From Thermoanaerobaculia bacterium (GTDB lineage: Bacteria; Acidobacteriota; Thermoanaerobaculia; Multivoradales; Multivoraceae), in assembly GCA_022823665.1 (NCBI GenBank), contig JAJEHN010000021.1, positions 1 to 48,475 on the forward strand: a DNA stretch of 48,475 bases, read 5' to 3'. Positions 25,832 to 34,966 of the stretch are shown in pieces. Under the pieces are notes generated by a model that did not search any database, was not told the DNA's origin, and was given only the letters and a program-made list of their open reading frames with translations. Position numbers and translations under genes: made by a program. Each line of letters begins with the position of its first letter. Positions within the stretch are counted from its first letter, which is position 1.

Positions 25832-28057
25832 ATGCCCCGGTACAGGACAACAAGAGTCATGGCATCCGAATCATCGTCCGGGCCCCGGGCGGCCCCGATC
25901 GCGCTTCTCGTTCTCGCCGGCCTGCTCACTGCCGGCGCGCCGCACAACGCCCAGGGGCCCGAGGACCTTCGGCAGTTCGAAGACCGCGCGTCCGTGTTTG
26001 AAGTGCAGGTTCCAGTCAACGTGGTCACGCGGAACGGCGAACCGGTCCGCGGCCTGGGGCCGGAGGACTTCCAGATCCTCGACGAAGGCGCCCGCCAGGA
26101 GATCGTCGGTTTCCGGATCGTCGACCTGGACCTGATCGCTCCGGACGACCGTCAGGTGATCGAGGCCGACTACGGCATCCCGCCGGCGGCGCGGCGTCAC
26201 TTCCTGTTCCTGTTCGACCTGTCGTTCTCGGCGCCGACCTCGGTCGGCAAGGCACGGGCCGCCGCCCAGGACTTCGTGCTGGAACGGATGCACCCCACCG
26301 ATCTCGCCGCGGTCGCGGTGCACACGGTGGAATCCGGACCGCAACTGCTGATCACCTTCACGCCGGACCGGGCACAGCTCGCCCGGGCCATCGCCACGCT
26401 CGGCAATCCGCGCCTGCTGAACCTGGCGACGAGGGATCCGCTGGGGTTCATGATCGACGCGCCGAGCGCGAATCCCGTCAGCTCGCTCGACATCGGCGGA
26501 GTCAACGAGGACATCCGCGCCATGGAGCGCGACATCAACTCCTACCTCCAGGTGATCGGCAACGAGATGGCGAAGTACGAGAAGAGCTACGCCCGCGGCC
26601 AGATCTCGAGCTGGACCGGCGCCTTGCAGAGCATGGCACGCATCCTCTCAAGCGTCGAAGGCCGCAAGCACGTCGTTCTCTTCTCCGAGGGGTTCGACGG
26701 CCGGCTGCTGTTCGGTCGGCAGCCGGACTTCTTCGACGAGGAAATGCACCGCGAACAGGAGGCCATCGACACCGGGCAGTACGGCCGGGTGGACACGGAC
26801 AACCGCTACGGCAACACGCAGCTTCTCGGCCAGGTGAATCGGATGCTGAACGAGTTCCAGCGGGCGAACACCGTGATCCACACGGTGGACATCTCGGGTC
26901 TCCGGGCGGACCTGCCGGAGGAACACCGCACGCGCGTCGTGCACCGGGACGCCCTGCACTACCTCGCCAACGAGACGGGCGGGGAACTCCACGAGGACGC
27001 GAACGACTTCGGCGCCGAACTCGGAGACGTGCTGAAGTCGTCGACAGTCACCTACCTCCTGAGCTTCGAGCCCAGCGAACCCGGGGAACCGGGCGAACAT
27101 CATCGGCTGAAGGTGCGGGCGCGGGCGCCGAAGGGGGCGCAGATTTCCCACCGGATGGGCTATTACACGCCGCGGCCGTTCGGCGACCTGCACCCGCTGG
27201 AAAAACAGCTTCTCGCGTCCGACCTGATCGCTGCGGCCCAGGAAAGGGACGACCTCAAGATCGACGTGCTGGCCGCGGCCTTCCGGGCGGGCGACGGACC
27301 GGCCTACGTACCGGTGATCGTCGAGGTCGGCGGCGGCGGCCTGGTCGAGAACCACGATCAACCGGTGCTGCCCATCGAGATCTACGCGTACGTCACCGAT
27401 GAAAAGACGCAGATGCGCGACTTCTTCAGCCGCGTCGTCACCCTCAACCTGGCTGGCCGGGAAGACGCGTTCGCCAACACCGGCCTGAAGTACTACGGCC
27501 ACCTGGAACTGGATCCGGGCGCTTATCTGGTCCGTGTCCTGGTCCGGAACAGCCTCACCGGCAACACGGGCGTCGAGACGGTCGAACTCCACGTTCCGAC
27601 ATTCCGGGGCGGCGAGCCGACTCTGCTGCCCCCCTTCTTCGAGCAGGAACCCGGAAGCTGGTTCCTCGTCCGCGAACAGCCGGCCGACCAGTACGCGAAG
27701 ACGACCGTGTACCCCTTCACCGTGAACGGCGAGCCGTACGTCCCGTCCGCGGCGCCCCAGGTACAGGGCGGCCGCAACGCCGGCGGGGTGAAGATCTGCC
27801 TGGTCGGCTACAACCTGGCGCAAGGCGACCTCGCGCTCCACGCGTCCGTGACGGATCCGAACGGCACACCGGTCGAGGGCGGCAAAGTCAGCCTTCGCGA
27901 GCGGACCGTGACCGGCATCCCGGGGCTCGACAAACTGGTCGCGACCTTCGACGCCACCGATCTTCCCGCGGGCGACTACACTCTGAGGGTCGCCGTGACC
28001 GACCCCGCGACCCGGGCACGGTCCGCGAACTCGATTCCTCTCAAGGTGCTGAACTGA
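25832..28057 (+). CDS. VWFA-related acidobacterial domain protein, exported (paralogue A)
   Basis: The protein has 741 residues. It has an export signal (APIALLVLAGLLTAGAPHNAQ) and then the acidobacterial VWFA-related pattern (TIGR03436-like): VPVNVVTRNGEPVRGLGPEDFQILDEG followed by a von Willebrand A fold. The MIDAS first motif is intact, FDLSFS with Asp129, Ser131 and Ser133. Further marks are GRKHVVLFSEGFDGR, VDISGLRAD, YLANETGGELHED, VTYLLSFEP and RMGYYTPR. The C-terminal 250 residues are beta-rich and end with NSIPLKVLN. Starts at 25832 or 25859 are both possible; neither has a strong ribosome site. It probably binds a metal and a partner at the cell surface or periplasm. Confidence 0.87.
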   Translation: MPRYRTTRVMASESSSGPRAAPIALLVLAGLLTAGAPHNAQGPEDLRQFEDRASVFEVQVPVNVVTRNGEPVRGLGPEDFQILDEGARQEIVGFRIVDLDLIAPDDRQVIEADYGIPPAARRHFLFLFDLSFSAPTSVGKARAAAQDFVLERMHPTDLAAVAVHTVESGPQLLITFTPDRAQLARAIATLGNPRLLNLATRDPLGFMIDAPSANPVSSLDIGGVNEDIRAMERDINSYLQVIGNEMAKYEKSYARGQISSWTGALQSMARILSSVEGRKHVVLFSEGFDGRLLFGRQPDFFDEEMHREQEAIDTGQYGRVDTDNRYGNTQLLGQVNRMLNEFQRANTVIHTVDISGLRADLPEEHRTRVVHRDALHYLANETGGELHEDANDFGAELGDVLKSSTVTYLLSFEPSEPGEPGEHHRLKVRARAPKGAQISHRMGYYTPRPFGDLHPLEKQLLASDLIAAAQERDDLKIDVLAAAFRAGDGPAYVPVIVEVGGGGLVENHDQPVLPIEIYAYVTDEKTQMRDFFSRVVTLNLAGREDAFANTGLKYYGHLELDPGAYLVRVLVRNSLTGNTGVETVELHVPTFRGGEPTLLPPFFEQEPGSWFLVREQPADQYAKTTVYPFTVNGEPYVPSAAPQVQGGRNAGGVKICLVGYNLAQGDLALHASVTDPNGTPVEGGKVSLRERTVTGIPGLDKLVATFDATDLPAGDYTLRVAVTDPATRARSANSIPLKVLN

Positions 28058-28119
28058 GGCCCGCGCGGCCGAAGCGAGGCGCCGACCCCCACGAACCGCC
28101 AAGGACCAGGGAGCCCGAA

Positions 28120-30279
28120 ATGAACGAACGCAGGCTCAACGACCGTCCATCCTCCAATCTGGCGCGCGCCGCCTCCCTGTTCTGCGCGGCTGCCCTCCTG
28201 CTCGCGGCCGCCTCGGCCGACGCCCAGCGCAACCGCCGGCAGCGGCAGGCGCAGTTCAGCGACACGACCACCGTCACCGTGGTCGAGGTCCCGGTGCAAG
28301 TGACCAGCGGCGGCAACCCGCTGCGCGACCTCACCCGGGACGACTTCGAACTCCTCGACGGCCGCAAGCCGGTCCAGATCACCGGCTTCGACCGGGTCGA
28401 TCTCTCGACAGTCGAGGGCAAGGCCACGGACGAGCCCGTGCCGGCCGCGGCGCGCCGGCACTTCCTGCTCCTGTTCGATCTCCTGTTTTCCACCCCCGAC
28501 TCGGTCGGCCGCGCCCAGGACGCGGCGGCCGACCTCGTCCTGCGGGAGTTGCACCCGACCGACCTGGCCGCGGTTGCGCTCTACGACACGCGGCCCCGGC
28601 TGGTGCTGGGCTTCACCTCCGATCGCAGCCAGCTCCGCCAGGCGATCGCGACCCTGGGCCGGATCGAAACCGGCCGGGCGGTCCGCGATCCCCTGGGGCT
28701 GGTGATCGCCGACATGGGCGGCGAGTTGCCGACCGGGGACGGTCTGGGCGAAACGGCGGACCGCGCCGGACTGGATTCCGAGGCCATGCTTTCCCAGGCA
28801 CGCAGCGAACTGGCAAACCTCCAGCAGACCGCCGACCGGGACCGGGCTGCCAGCGACATCGCCGCCCTGACTTCCGGGATGGGCGAGCTTGCCGCCTGGA
28901 TGGGAACCGTGCAGGGCCGCAAGCACGTCGTCTTCCTCTCGGAAGGGTTCGACAGCTCGATCGTCGTTGGCAATCGCGGCCTCACTTCCCAGGAACAGGA
29001 CCGGATGCTGGAGCTCCAGCAGGCCGCCGCCGACGGTCAGTCCTGGCGGGTCAACAACGAGGAGATCTACGGCAGCACCTCCGCCCAGAGTGCCATGAAC
29101 AAGATGCTGACCGCCTTCCGGGAAGCCGACTGCGCGATCCAGAGCGTGGACGTGAGCGGCGAAGTCCTGACCGAGGGCCAGAGCAACCGCGACTCGCTGC
29201 TCATGATGGCCCACGACAGCGGCGGCGAGCTGTTCGCCAATTTCACCGACCTGGGCGAGGCGATGTCGGAGATGCTGGAGCGCACGAGCGTGACCTACCT
29301 GCTGGCCTTCCAGCCCGACAATCTGAAGTATGACGGCAAGTTCCGCAGGCTGCGGGTGCGGATCAAGGACGCGCCCCGGGGTACCCAGATCGTCCACCGG
29401 CCCGGCTACTACCCGCCCAAGCCGTACGCGCAGACGAATCCGTTCGAACGGGCGCTGACCTCGGCCCAGCAGGTGATGGGCGGTGTGGAGACGGGCGAGA
29501 TCGACGCTTCCGTGCTGACGGCCGGCTTCGCCGCCGCGAGCGGCAAGGCCTATGCCCCGGTGCTGATCGAGGCAAAGGGCGAAGACCTCATCGGCGGCCT
29601 CGAGCAGGGAACGGTACCGCTCCAGGTCTACGCCTACGCACTCGACGAGCACGGCATCGTGCGCGACTTCTTCGTCCGCGCCATGGGGCTCGACCTCGCC
29701 CAGGCCGGCGCCGCGCTGCGCCAGAGCGGGCTCAAGTACTGGGGCCACTTCGACCTCGATCCCGGCAGCTACTCCGTGCGCGTGCTGATCCGAAACGACG
29801 CCACCGGGCACCGCGCGCTGACCACCTCGACGCTCGACGTGCCCGGCGTGGCGGCGACGCTCCAGCCGCCGCTGTTCCCCGAGCAACCGGGCAAGTGGGT
29901 CCTGATCCGCGAGGAGGAATCGGAACAGCGCAGGGACGTCGCCTTCCCCTTCCTGCGCAGCGGCGAGCCCTTCATCCCCGCGGCGCGGCCCGAGGTCACA
30001 GCGGGCGGCGAGACGCCGATCAGCCTGGTGGGCACGGGCCTCGACGCGGGCCGCGTGTCGGTCCGCACCCAGGTGTTCGCCTCCGACGGCCAGCAGGTAG
30101 CCGACGGCGGCGAGATCGTCCTCGCTCCCGACGCCCAGGCCGCTTCGGGGCTGTCGCAACTTTCCGGCGTCTTCAAGGCCGGCAAGAAGCTGTCCGCAGG
30201 CGAATACACCCTGTCCGTGATCGTGACGGATCAGGCGAACCGGGAGCACTCCTCGTCCACGCCGATCCGCGTGTTGTAG
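28120..30279 (+). CDS. VWFA-related acidobacterial domain protein, exported (paralogue B)
   Basis: The protein has 719 residues and is a tandem paralogue of the preceding gene over its whole length. A CAGGGAG ribosome site precedes the ATG, and the signal peptide is AASLFCAAALLLAAASADAQ. It shows VPVQVTSGGNPLRDLTRDDF, then a VWFA fold in which the MIDAS motif reads FDLLFS (Asp120, Leu122, Ser124), so the first of the two serines is lost. GRKHVVFLSEGFDSS, VDVSGEVLTEG, HDSGGELFANFTDLG, VTYLLAFQPDN and HRPGYYPPKP follow, and the end is HSSSTPIRVL. It converges on the third paralogue with only nine bases between stops. Confidence 0.87.
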   Translation: MNERRLNDRPSSNLARAASLFCAAALLLAAASADAQRNRRQRQAQFSDTTTVTVVEVPVQVTSGGNPLRDLTRDDFELLDGRKPVQITGFDRVDLSTVEGKATDEPVPAAARRHFLLLFDLLFSTPDSVGRAQDAAADLVLRELHPTDLAAVALYDTRPRLVLGFTSDRSQLRQAIATLGRIETGRAVRDPLGLVIADMGGELPTGDGLGETADRAGLDSEAMLSQARSELANLQQTADRDRAASDIAALTSGMGELAAWMGTVQGRKHVVFLSEGFDSSIVVGNRGLTSQEQDRMLELQQAAADGQSWRVNNEEIYGSTSAQSAMNKMLTAFREADCAIQSVDVSGEVLTEGQSNRDSLLMMAHDSGGELFANFTDLGEAMSEMLERTSVTYLLAFQPDNLKYDGKFRRLRVRIKDAPRGTQIVHRPGYYPPKPYAQTNPFERALTSAQQVMGGVETGEIDASVLTAGFAAASGKAYAPVLIEAKGEDLIGGLEQGTVPLQVYAYALDEHGIVRDFFVRAMGLDLAQAGAALRQSGLKYWGHFDLDPGSYSVRVLIRNDATGHRALTTSTLDVPGVAATLQPPLFPEQPGKWVLIREEESEQRRDVAFPFLRSGEPFIPAARPEVTAGGETPISLVGTGLDAGRVSVRTQVFASDGQQVADGGEIVLAPDAQAASGLSQLSGVFKAGKKLSAGEYTLSVIVTDQANREHSSSTPIRVL

Positions 30280-30288
30280 CGACGGCGC

Positions 30289-32127
30289 CTAGCGAACGTC
30301 GACGCCGCCGCGCAGGAACGACTGGCGACCCCCGATGTCGTCGCGCAGGCCGACGCCGATGTCGTGGTAGCCGGCTTCCATCGTGACCTCCAGGCCGTAA
30401 CGCCAGAAGCCGCCCTCGATCTCCCCGAGCCGGTCCTCCGGAACCGCGATCGTCAACTCCGTCAGATGCGGCTCGGTCGCGTGGTCGCGCTCGTCCTTCG
30501 CCGCCAACCAGAGCTGGATGCGGCCGTGGTGGACGCCGTCCCTCGGGATCAGCGCGAGTTCCTTCCAGGCCACCTCGACCACCACCGGCACGTCGTAGTT
30601 GCCGTCCGGACGCCGCTTCGCCGGCAGGCTGTCGACCCGCACGCCGAGCGGATTCTCCTGCATGTTCAGGTTGAGCGCCGAGAGGGTGCCTTCCTTCATC
30701 CGCGACTCGACCGTCTTGTCGCGGTAGCCCCTGCGGTGGCGAACAGAGGCCCCGCGCGGCCTGTTCTTCCAGCGCACGTCGACCGTGTGGTAGCGCCCGG
30801 CGACGGCCGTCGCCGCCGGCATGTAACCGAGCGAGTAGTAGTTGCGGAAATCGTCCGCGATCTTGAGCAGATCCGGCATCGCGCGGTTCGCGTTGATCAC
30901 CGCGCGTCCGCCCGTTTCCTCGGCCATGAGCTGGAGCGGCGCCTGGAGGTTCGTCAACTGGATCTGGTCGATCAGCGACGCCTGCCCCGGCGCCCCCGCG
31001 ACCTGGCCGTCCACCGTACTCTGGGACAGGACCGTCAGCCCGCGGGCATCGATGGTGTAGAAGCTGGTCCGGTTCGCGTTCGCCCCCGCCGCGAGTTGCT
31101 GGAACCGCCTCGACATGTCGTAATCCGACATCTCGATCAGGGACACGGAGCGCTCGTAAAGCTGCTCGACGAAGTAGAAGACGTCCTCGCCCGCGATCAT
31201 CGGGATACCGTCGGCGACGTAGATCACCGCCTTGCGACCCGGCGCCGCCGAGAGGTTCTCCACCACCCGCGTCAGGCCGTCGATCGCCAGGTTCGTGTCG
31301 TTGCGGACGGAGCCGGCATAGGCCATCAGAGCGGTGCGCGCGAAGCTGGCGCCGCCGCCGACCGTCAGACCCGCGCGCTCGGCCGCGGCCATCCCGGGGC
31401 TGTTCTCCATCGACTCCTCGTTGTTCACGTCGTTGACGTTGTTGATCAGGTCGCGGCGCTCGTTGTTGCGATGCAGCCGCTGCGCGGAGACCTCCTCCAG
31501 ATCGAGCAGCGCGCGGTTCAACTCCTCGCGGTTGTTCGTGAACGGCATGCGCAGGTTGAGGGCCGGGTCGAAGCTGGCCAGCATGACCATGTCTTCGGGC
31601 CGCAACTGCTCCCGAATGAAGGCCCGAAGCTCCCGCAGCACCCGGTTCCGGTTGAACGGGGTCAGGTTGTAGTTGTCGATGTAGACGGCGACGTGAAGCG
31701 CGTGTTCCGCCGGAATCTCCGGCGGCGCCCGGCGCAGCCGGTCGGCTTCCACCGGATCCTCGGGAAGGGGCGGCAGAAGCGGCCGCGCCTCGACCTCGCC
31801 GCCGCGGCGGACGAACAGTTCGTCGTCGCGAAGTTCCACCGCGTAAAAGTTGCTGACCGGGACCGGCCGGCCGTCGACCCGGAGTTCGAAGTCGTCGGGA
31901 CCGAGCCCGAGCACCGGCTTGCCGTCGGCGCCGGTGACGTAAACGTCGATGTTCACGACCTCGACGTTGACGACTTCCGTGAAGCCGGCGCCCGTCGGGC
32001 TGAGTGCGGACTCGGGCTGGCCGGCAGCGGAATCCGCCAGCCCCGCCACGAGAACAACGCTCGCCGCGGCGAAGGCCTGTCCTGGGCCGCTGCACCGAAG
32101 CAGCCCTGAGCGGTCTGGAGACGCCAT
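30289..32127 (-). CDS. VWFA-related acidobacterial domain protein, exported (paralogue C, degenerate MIDAS)
   Basis: The protein has 612 residues. A signal sequence (FAAASVVLVAGLADSAAGQ) precedes VVNVEVVNIDVYVTGADGKPVLGLGPDDFEL and a VWFA-like fold. The MIDAS position reads YIDNYNL (Asp151), with neither serine, so metal binding in the usual way is unlikely. Family marks GRKAVIYVADGIPM, TIDARGLTVLSQ, ETGGRAVINAN, YYSLGYMP and RHRRGYRDKT are present. The middle contains an Asn/Arg-rich stretch. It is more distant from paralogues A and B than they are from each other. Its TAG stop is part of a CTAG. Confidence 0.84.
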   Translation of the reverse strand: MASPDRSGLLRCSGPGQAFAAASVVLVAGLADSAAGQPESALSPTGAGFTEVVNVEVVNIDVYVTGADGKPVLGLGPDDFELRVDGRPVPVSNFYAVELRDDELFVRRGGEVEARPLLPPLPEDPVEADRLRRAPPEIPAEHALHVAVYIDNYNLTPFNRNRVLRELRAFIREQLRPEDMVMLASFDPALNLRMPFTNNREELNRALLDLEEVSAQRLHRNNERRDLINNVNDVNNEESMENSPGMAAAERAGLTVGGGASFARTALMAYAGSVRNDTNLAIDGLTRVVENLSAAPGRKAVIYVADGIPMIAGEDVFYFVEQLYERSVSLIEMSDYDMSRRFQQLAAGANANRTSFYTIDARGLTVLSQSTVDGQVAGAPGQASLIDQIQLTNLQAPLQLMAEETGGRAVINANRAMPDLLKIADDFRNYYSLGYMPAATAVAGRYHTVDVRWKNRPRGASVRHRRGYRDKTVESRMKEGTLSALNLNMQENPLGVRVDSLPAKRRPDGNYDVPVVVEVAWKELALIPRDGVHHGRIQLWLAAKDERDHATEPHLTELTIAVPEDRLGEIEGGFWRYGLEVTMEAGYHDIGVGLRDDIGGRQSFLRGGVDVR

Positions 32128-32195
32128 GGGGAGAGACTAACCCGACTGCCGCGAATGCGGGCAGGGATGCCCGCGCGTCGCAGGATGGGCGGGAG

Positions 32196-34388
32196 CTATC
32201 GCGAACCGGCGAGCAGCCGCAGCTCCTCGGCCTCGGGCCAACGCCGCAGGGCCTCGGCGAGCAGGCCGTCCGCCGAGCGCTGGTCGTTCATCGCACGCAG
32301 CGCCCGCACGGCCTCGGCGTACGCCGCCGGGTTCGGATTCACCGTGACCATCTCCTGGAGCGTGCGGCCCACCTCGCCGCCTCGTCCGGTCAGGGCCTGG
32401 AGGAAAGCCAGCGAGGAGTACACGCCCAGCAGGTCCGGCCGCAGGCCGATGGCCTCCCTGTAGGCGCTCTCCGCCTCTTCGTCCCTGCCCAGAGCCGCCA
32501 GCGCGGAGCCCCGGTACAGATACAGGTGCCCGAGGATCTCCCGGTCGCCGCGGTCGCCGAACTCGGCCAGCACCCCGTCGCTCAGCGCCAGTGCCTCCTC
32601 GTAGCGGTCCTGCCTGTTCAGCCAGACCGTCCTCGTGATCAGCGGTCTCACGCGGAAGCCGCGCTCGGCGATCGCACGTTCCAGGTACTCCCCGGCCGCT
32701 TCCAGGTCGTCCTCCAGCAACGCCGCCTGGGCGAGCACGTCGTTGGCCATCGGCGAACGGTCGACGACCGCCAGGGCGTGCTCCCGAGCCTCCTCGACAC
32801 GGCCTTCCAGCAGCAGCAGTTCCGCCACCTTGAGGCCGGCGCTCGAAGCGCCGCCCGCGGACTCGTCGAACGCCTTGCGGTAGGCCTGAAGCGCCTGCGC
32901 GGGACGCCCGCGCCGCTCCAGCAGGTCGCCCAGTTGCTGCCAGGCCAGCACGAGTTGCGGCTCGGCGGCGAGCACCGCCCGCAGCGCCTCTTCCGCCTCC
33001 GCCAGATCGCCGCTCTCAAGCAACCGGGAGGCCCGGCCCAGGTCGGCGACGACGCCGATGCGGCTCTTCGGGTCCGCCAGCGACTCGGCGCCGGAGCGGG
33101 CGCCGCCGGACAGGTAGCCGAGCGACTCCAGCCGGCGGCGGGTCTCGGGATCGTCCTCGGCCGGCGAGGTCAGAGTGCGGTCGATTCCCTGAAGGGCCGC
33201 ACGCAGGCGCCGCGCGGCCGCCCGTTCCTCCTGGATCACGTTGTTGCGCTCTTCCGGATCCTCGGACAGCCGGTAAAGCTCGGGATCCGGCGACTCGATG
33301 AAGTGAAGGTCGCCCTCCACGATCGAGGCAAGGTCGCTCCAGCCGAAGTGGATTCGGGGATAGACGCTCTCCGAGACGATCAGGCGCGGCGCACCGCCCG
33401 GGGAAGTTGCCTCGGGGCCAAACAGGTTCAGCCCGGCCAGCCCATCCGGCGCCGCCAGCCCGGCAAGCGAGTACACGGTCGGCGCGACATCGCTGAGCTG
33501 GGCGCCGGTCGCGACGCGTTCGCCGCCGCGCTCCCCTCCCGGCAACTTGACGATCAGGGGAACCTGGATCGTCTCGCGGTAGATCAGGATCAGGTGATCC
33601 ATCTCGCCGTGGTCCATCAGACCCTCCCCGTGGTCCGAGAGCAGGACGACCAGCGCCTCGTCGTAGACCCCAAGCTCCTCGAGACGCCCGATCAGGCCGG
33701 CGACCACCGCATCCGCGGCGGCCACCTCCCCGTCGTAGCGGTCGTCGTAGCGGCCGGCGAACGGCGGCGGCGGCGCGTACGGGGCATGGGGTTCGTACAG
33801 GTGGAGGAACAGGAAGAACGGCGAACCCGCCACCCCTCCGAGCCACTCCGACGCAGCCGCCAGCGTCTCCGTCCCGGGACGTTGAAGCCGTCCCAGTTGC
33901 CGCCCGGTCTCGAATCCCACCTCGTCGTCGTAGACGTCGAAGCCACGGGCGACTCCGGTCCCGGCGCGCAGAACGTAGGACGAAACGAAGCCTCCGGTCG
34001 CGTAGCCGGCCTTCGCGAGCTCGGCCGCCAACGTCGGGATCGCCTCGTCCAGGCGGTAGCCCGCGTTGTCTCGCACGCCGTGCTCCGGCGGCAGCAGTCC
34101 GGTGAACACGCTGACATGGGAGGGCAGGGTGACGTTGACGTGCGTGTAGGCGCGTTCGAACAGGACGCCCTCGGCCGCGAGGCGGTCGACGGCGGGCGTT
34201 TCCACGCCGTCGTAGCCGTAGGCCGGCAGCCGGTCCGAACGCAGGGTGTCGATCGAGATCAGGACGATCGGCGGCCGCGGCGTCTCGGCGGCCATCTCCG
34301 TACCCCCCGGCGGCGACGGACGGCAGGCCAGCGCGACCAGCACCACGGCGACGGCCAGCCGCCGAGCGGGAGCGCCGAGGGCGATCAC
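32196..34388 (-). CDS. Sulfatase-like alkaline-phosphatase-superfamily hydrolase fused to TPRs (second copy)
   Basis: The protein has about 730 residues. The GTG at 34388 is preferred because it overlaps the upstream stop (GTGA) and gives a membrane or lipoprotein signal (LAVAVVLVALAC, Cys22). The N-terminal half has VLISIDTLRSDRLPAYG, VTLPSHVSVFTG with Thr87 in place of the formylglycine Cys/Ser, HLYEPHAPYAPPPPF and LSDHGEGLMDHGEMDH. The C-terminal half is TPR. It has the same architecture as the gene at 17777-19912, with the same Thr substitution and the same PxEHGVRDNAG segment, so the two are paralogues. The true reaction is uncertain, as for the first copy. Confidence 0.86.
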   Translation of the reverse strand: MIALGAPARRLAVAVVLVALACRPSPPGGTEMAAETPRPPIVLISIDTLRSDRLPAYGYDGVETPAVDRLAAEGVLFERAYTHVNVTLPSHVSVFTGLLPPEHGVRDNAGYRLDEAIPTLAAELAKAGYATGGFVSSYVLRAGTGVARGFDVYDDEVGFETGRQLGRLQRPGTETLAAASEWLGGVAGSPFFLFLHLYEPHAPYAPPPPFAGRYDDRYDGEVAAADAVVAGLIGRLEELGVYDEALVVLLSDHGEGLMDHGEMDHLILIYRETIQVPLIVKLPGGERGGERVATGAQLSDVAPTVYSLAGLAAPDGLAGLNLFGPEATSPGGAPRLIVSESVYPRIHFGWSDLASIVEGDLHFIESPDPELYRLSEDPEERNNVIQEERAAARRLRAALQGIDRTLTSPAEDDPETRRRLESLGYLSGGARSGAESLADPKSRIGVVADLGRASRLLESGDLAEAEEALRAVLAAEPQLVLAWQQLGDLLERRGRPAQALQAYRKAFDESAGGASSAGLKVAELLLLEGRVEEAREHALAVVDRSPMANDVLAQAALLEDDLEAAGEYLERAIAERGFRVRPLITRTVWLNRQDRYEEALALSDGVLAEFGDRGDREILGHLYLYRGSALAALGRDEEAESAYREAIGLRPDLLGVYSSLAFLQALTGRGGEVGRTLQEMVTVNPNPAAYAEAVRALRAMNDQRSADGLLAEALRRWPEAEELRLLAGSR

Positions 34389-34915
34389 TTCAGTTCGAGG
34401 GTCGTCTCGACGGTCTGCGGTAAACCGGAGACCTCGCCGGCCGGCGTCCACACCTCGACCGTCTCGCCGTCTTCCTCGATCTCCGACACCTCCACCCAAC
34501 GCGCCTCGCGCAGGCGCACGAGCACTTCGAGCTTGCCGTCCGCCGGCGCCGGACGGCCGGTCTCCGAGGTCCAGAAGTTGAAGAGGGCGATGTCCTCCGA
34601 CTCGCCCGCTTCGATCACCTGCAGGAAGATCTGCTTCTCGTAGACGGGCAACGGCGTCCCGTTCAACTCGACGTCGAAGCCGAAACTGTAGACGGCCCGG
34701 CTGCCGCTGTTCTCGACCGTCGCGGTCAGCTTGCAGAGCGTCTCGGCGCCGGGGGCGCTCGGCGCCACCTCGATGCCGGAGAGGGCCACCTCCGGCCGGT
34801 CTTCCGCGATGACCGCCGTGACGGCAAGCAGGCAGAGCACGGACCACGCGCTGACGGTTGGTGACCGCACTGACCCGCTGCGTGACCGGGTCGTTCCCCC
34901 GGAAGCCCCGGTCAT
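34385..34915 (-). CDS. Small exported protein, CARDB/Ig-like beta domain, unknown function
   Basis: The protein has about 176 residues from the ATG at 34915; a GTG at 34870 directly before the hydrophobic signal (VSAWSVLCLLAVTAVIA) is also possible. After the signal comes a beta-rich sequence with ETLCKLTATVENSGSRAVYSFGFDVELNG, which resembles CARDB/bacterial Ig-like domains. No catalytic motif is seen. Its stop overlaps the start of the sulfatase-like gene, so the two are probably translated together. I do not recognise a named family beyond the fold type. Confidence 0.68.
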   Translation of the reverse strand: MTGASGGTTRSRSGSVRSPTVSAWSVLCLLAVTAVIAEDRPEVALSGIEVAPSAPGAETLCKLTATVENSGSRAVYSFGFDVELNGTPLPVYEKQIFLQVIEAGESEDIALFNFWTSETGRPAPADGKLEVLVRLREARWVEVSEIEEDGETVEVWTPAGEVSGLPQTVETTLELK

Positions 34916-34966
34916 TAACGCCACGTTGAGCACGGCATGCATACTATCGACGGGAACGACCCGATC

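Noticed and set aside
26648..30249. Long minus-strand frames antisense to the VWFA-related genes
   Set aside because: Composition is biased and no domain is visible; the plus-strand proteins have clear family motifs.
32157..32174. Seven-base-pair hairpin between two minus-strand genes
   Set aside because: The stem is perfect but short and no T-run follows on either strand, so I do not call it a terminator.
34937..34942. ATGCAT palindrome giving start codons on both strands for the DUF3179 and small exported genes
   Set aside because: Both frames have later starts (34967 and 34915 or 34870) lying closer to the signal peptides. A shared start pair is likely chance.
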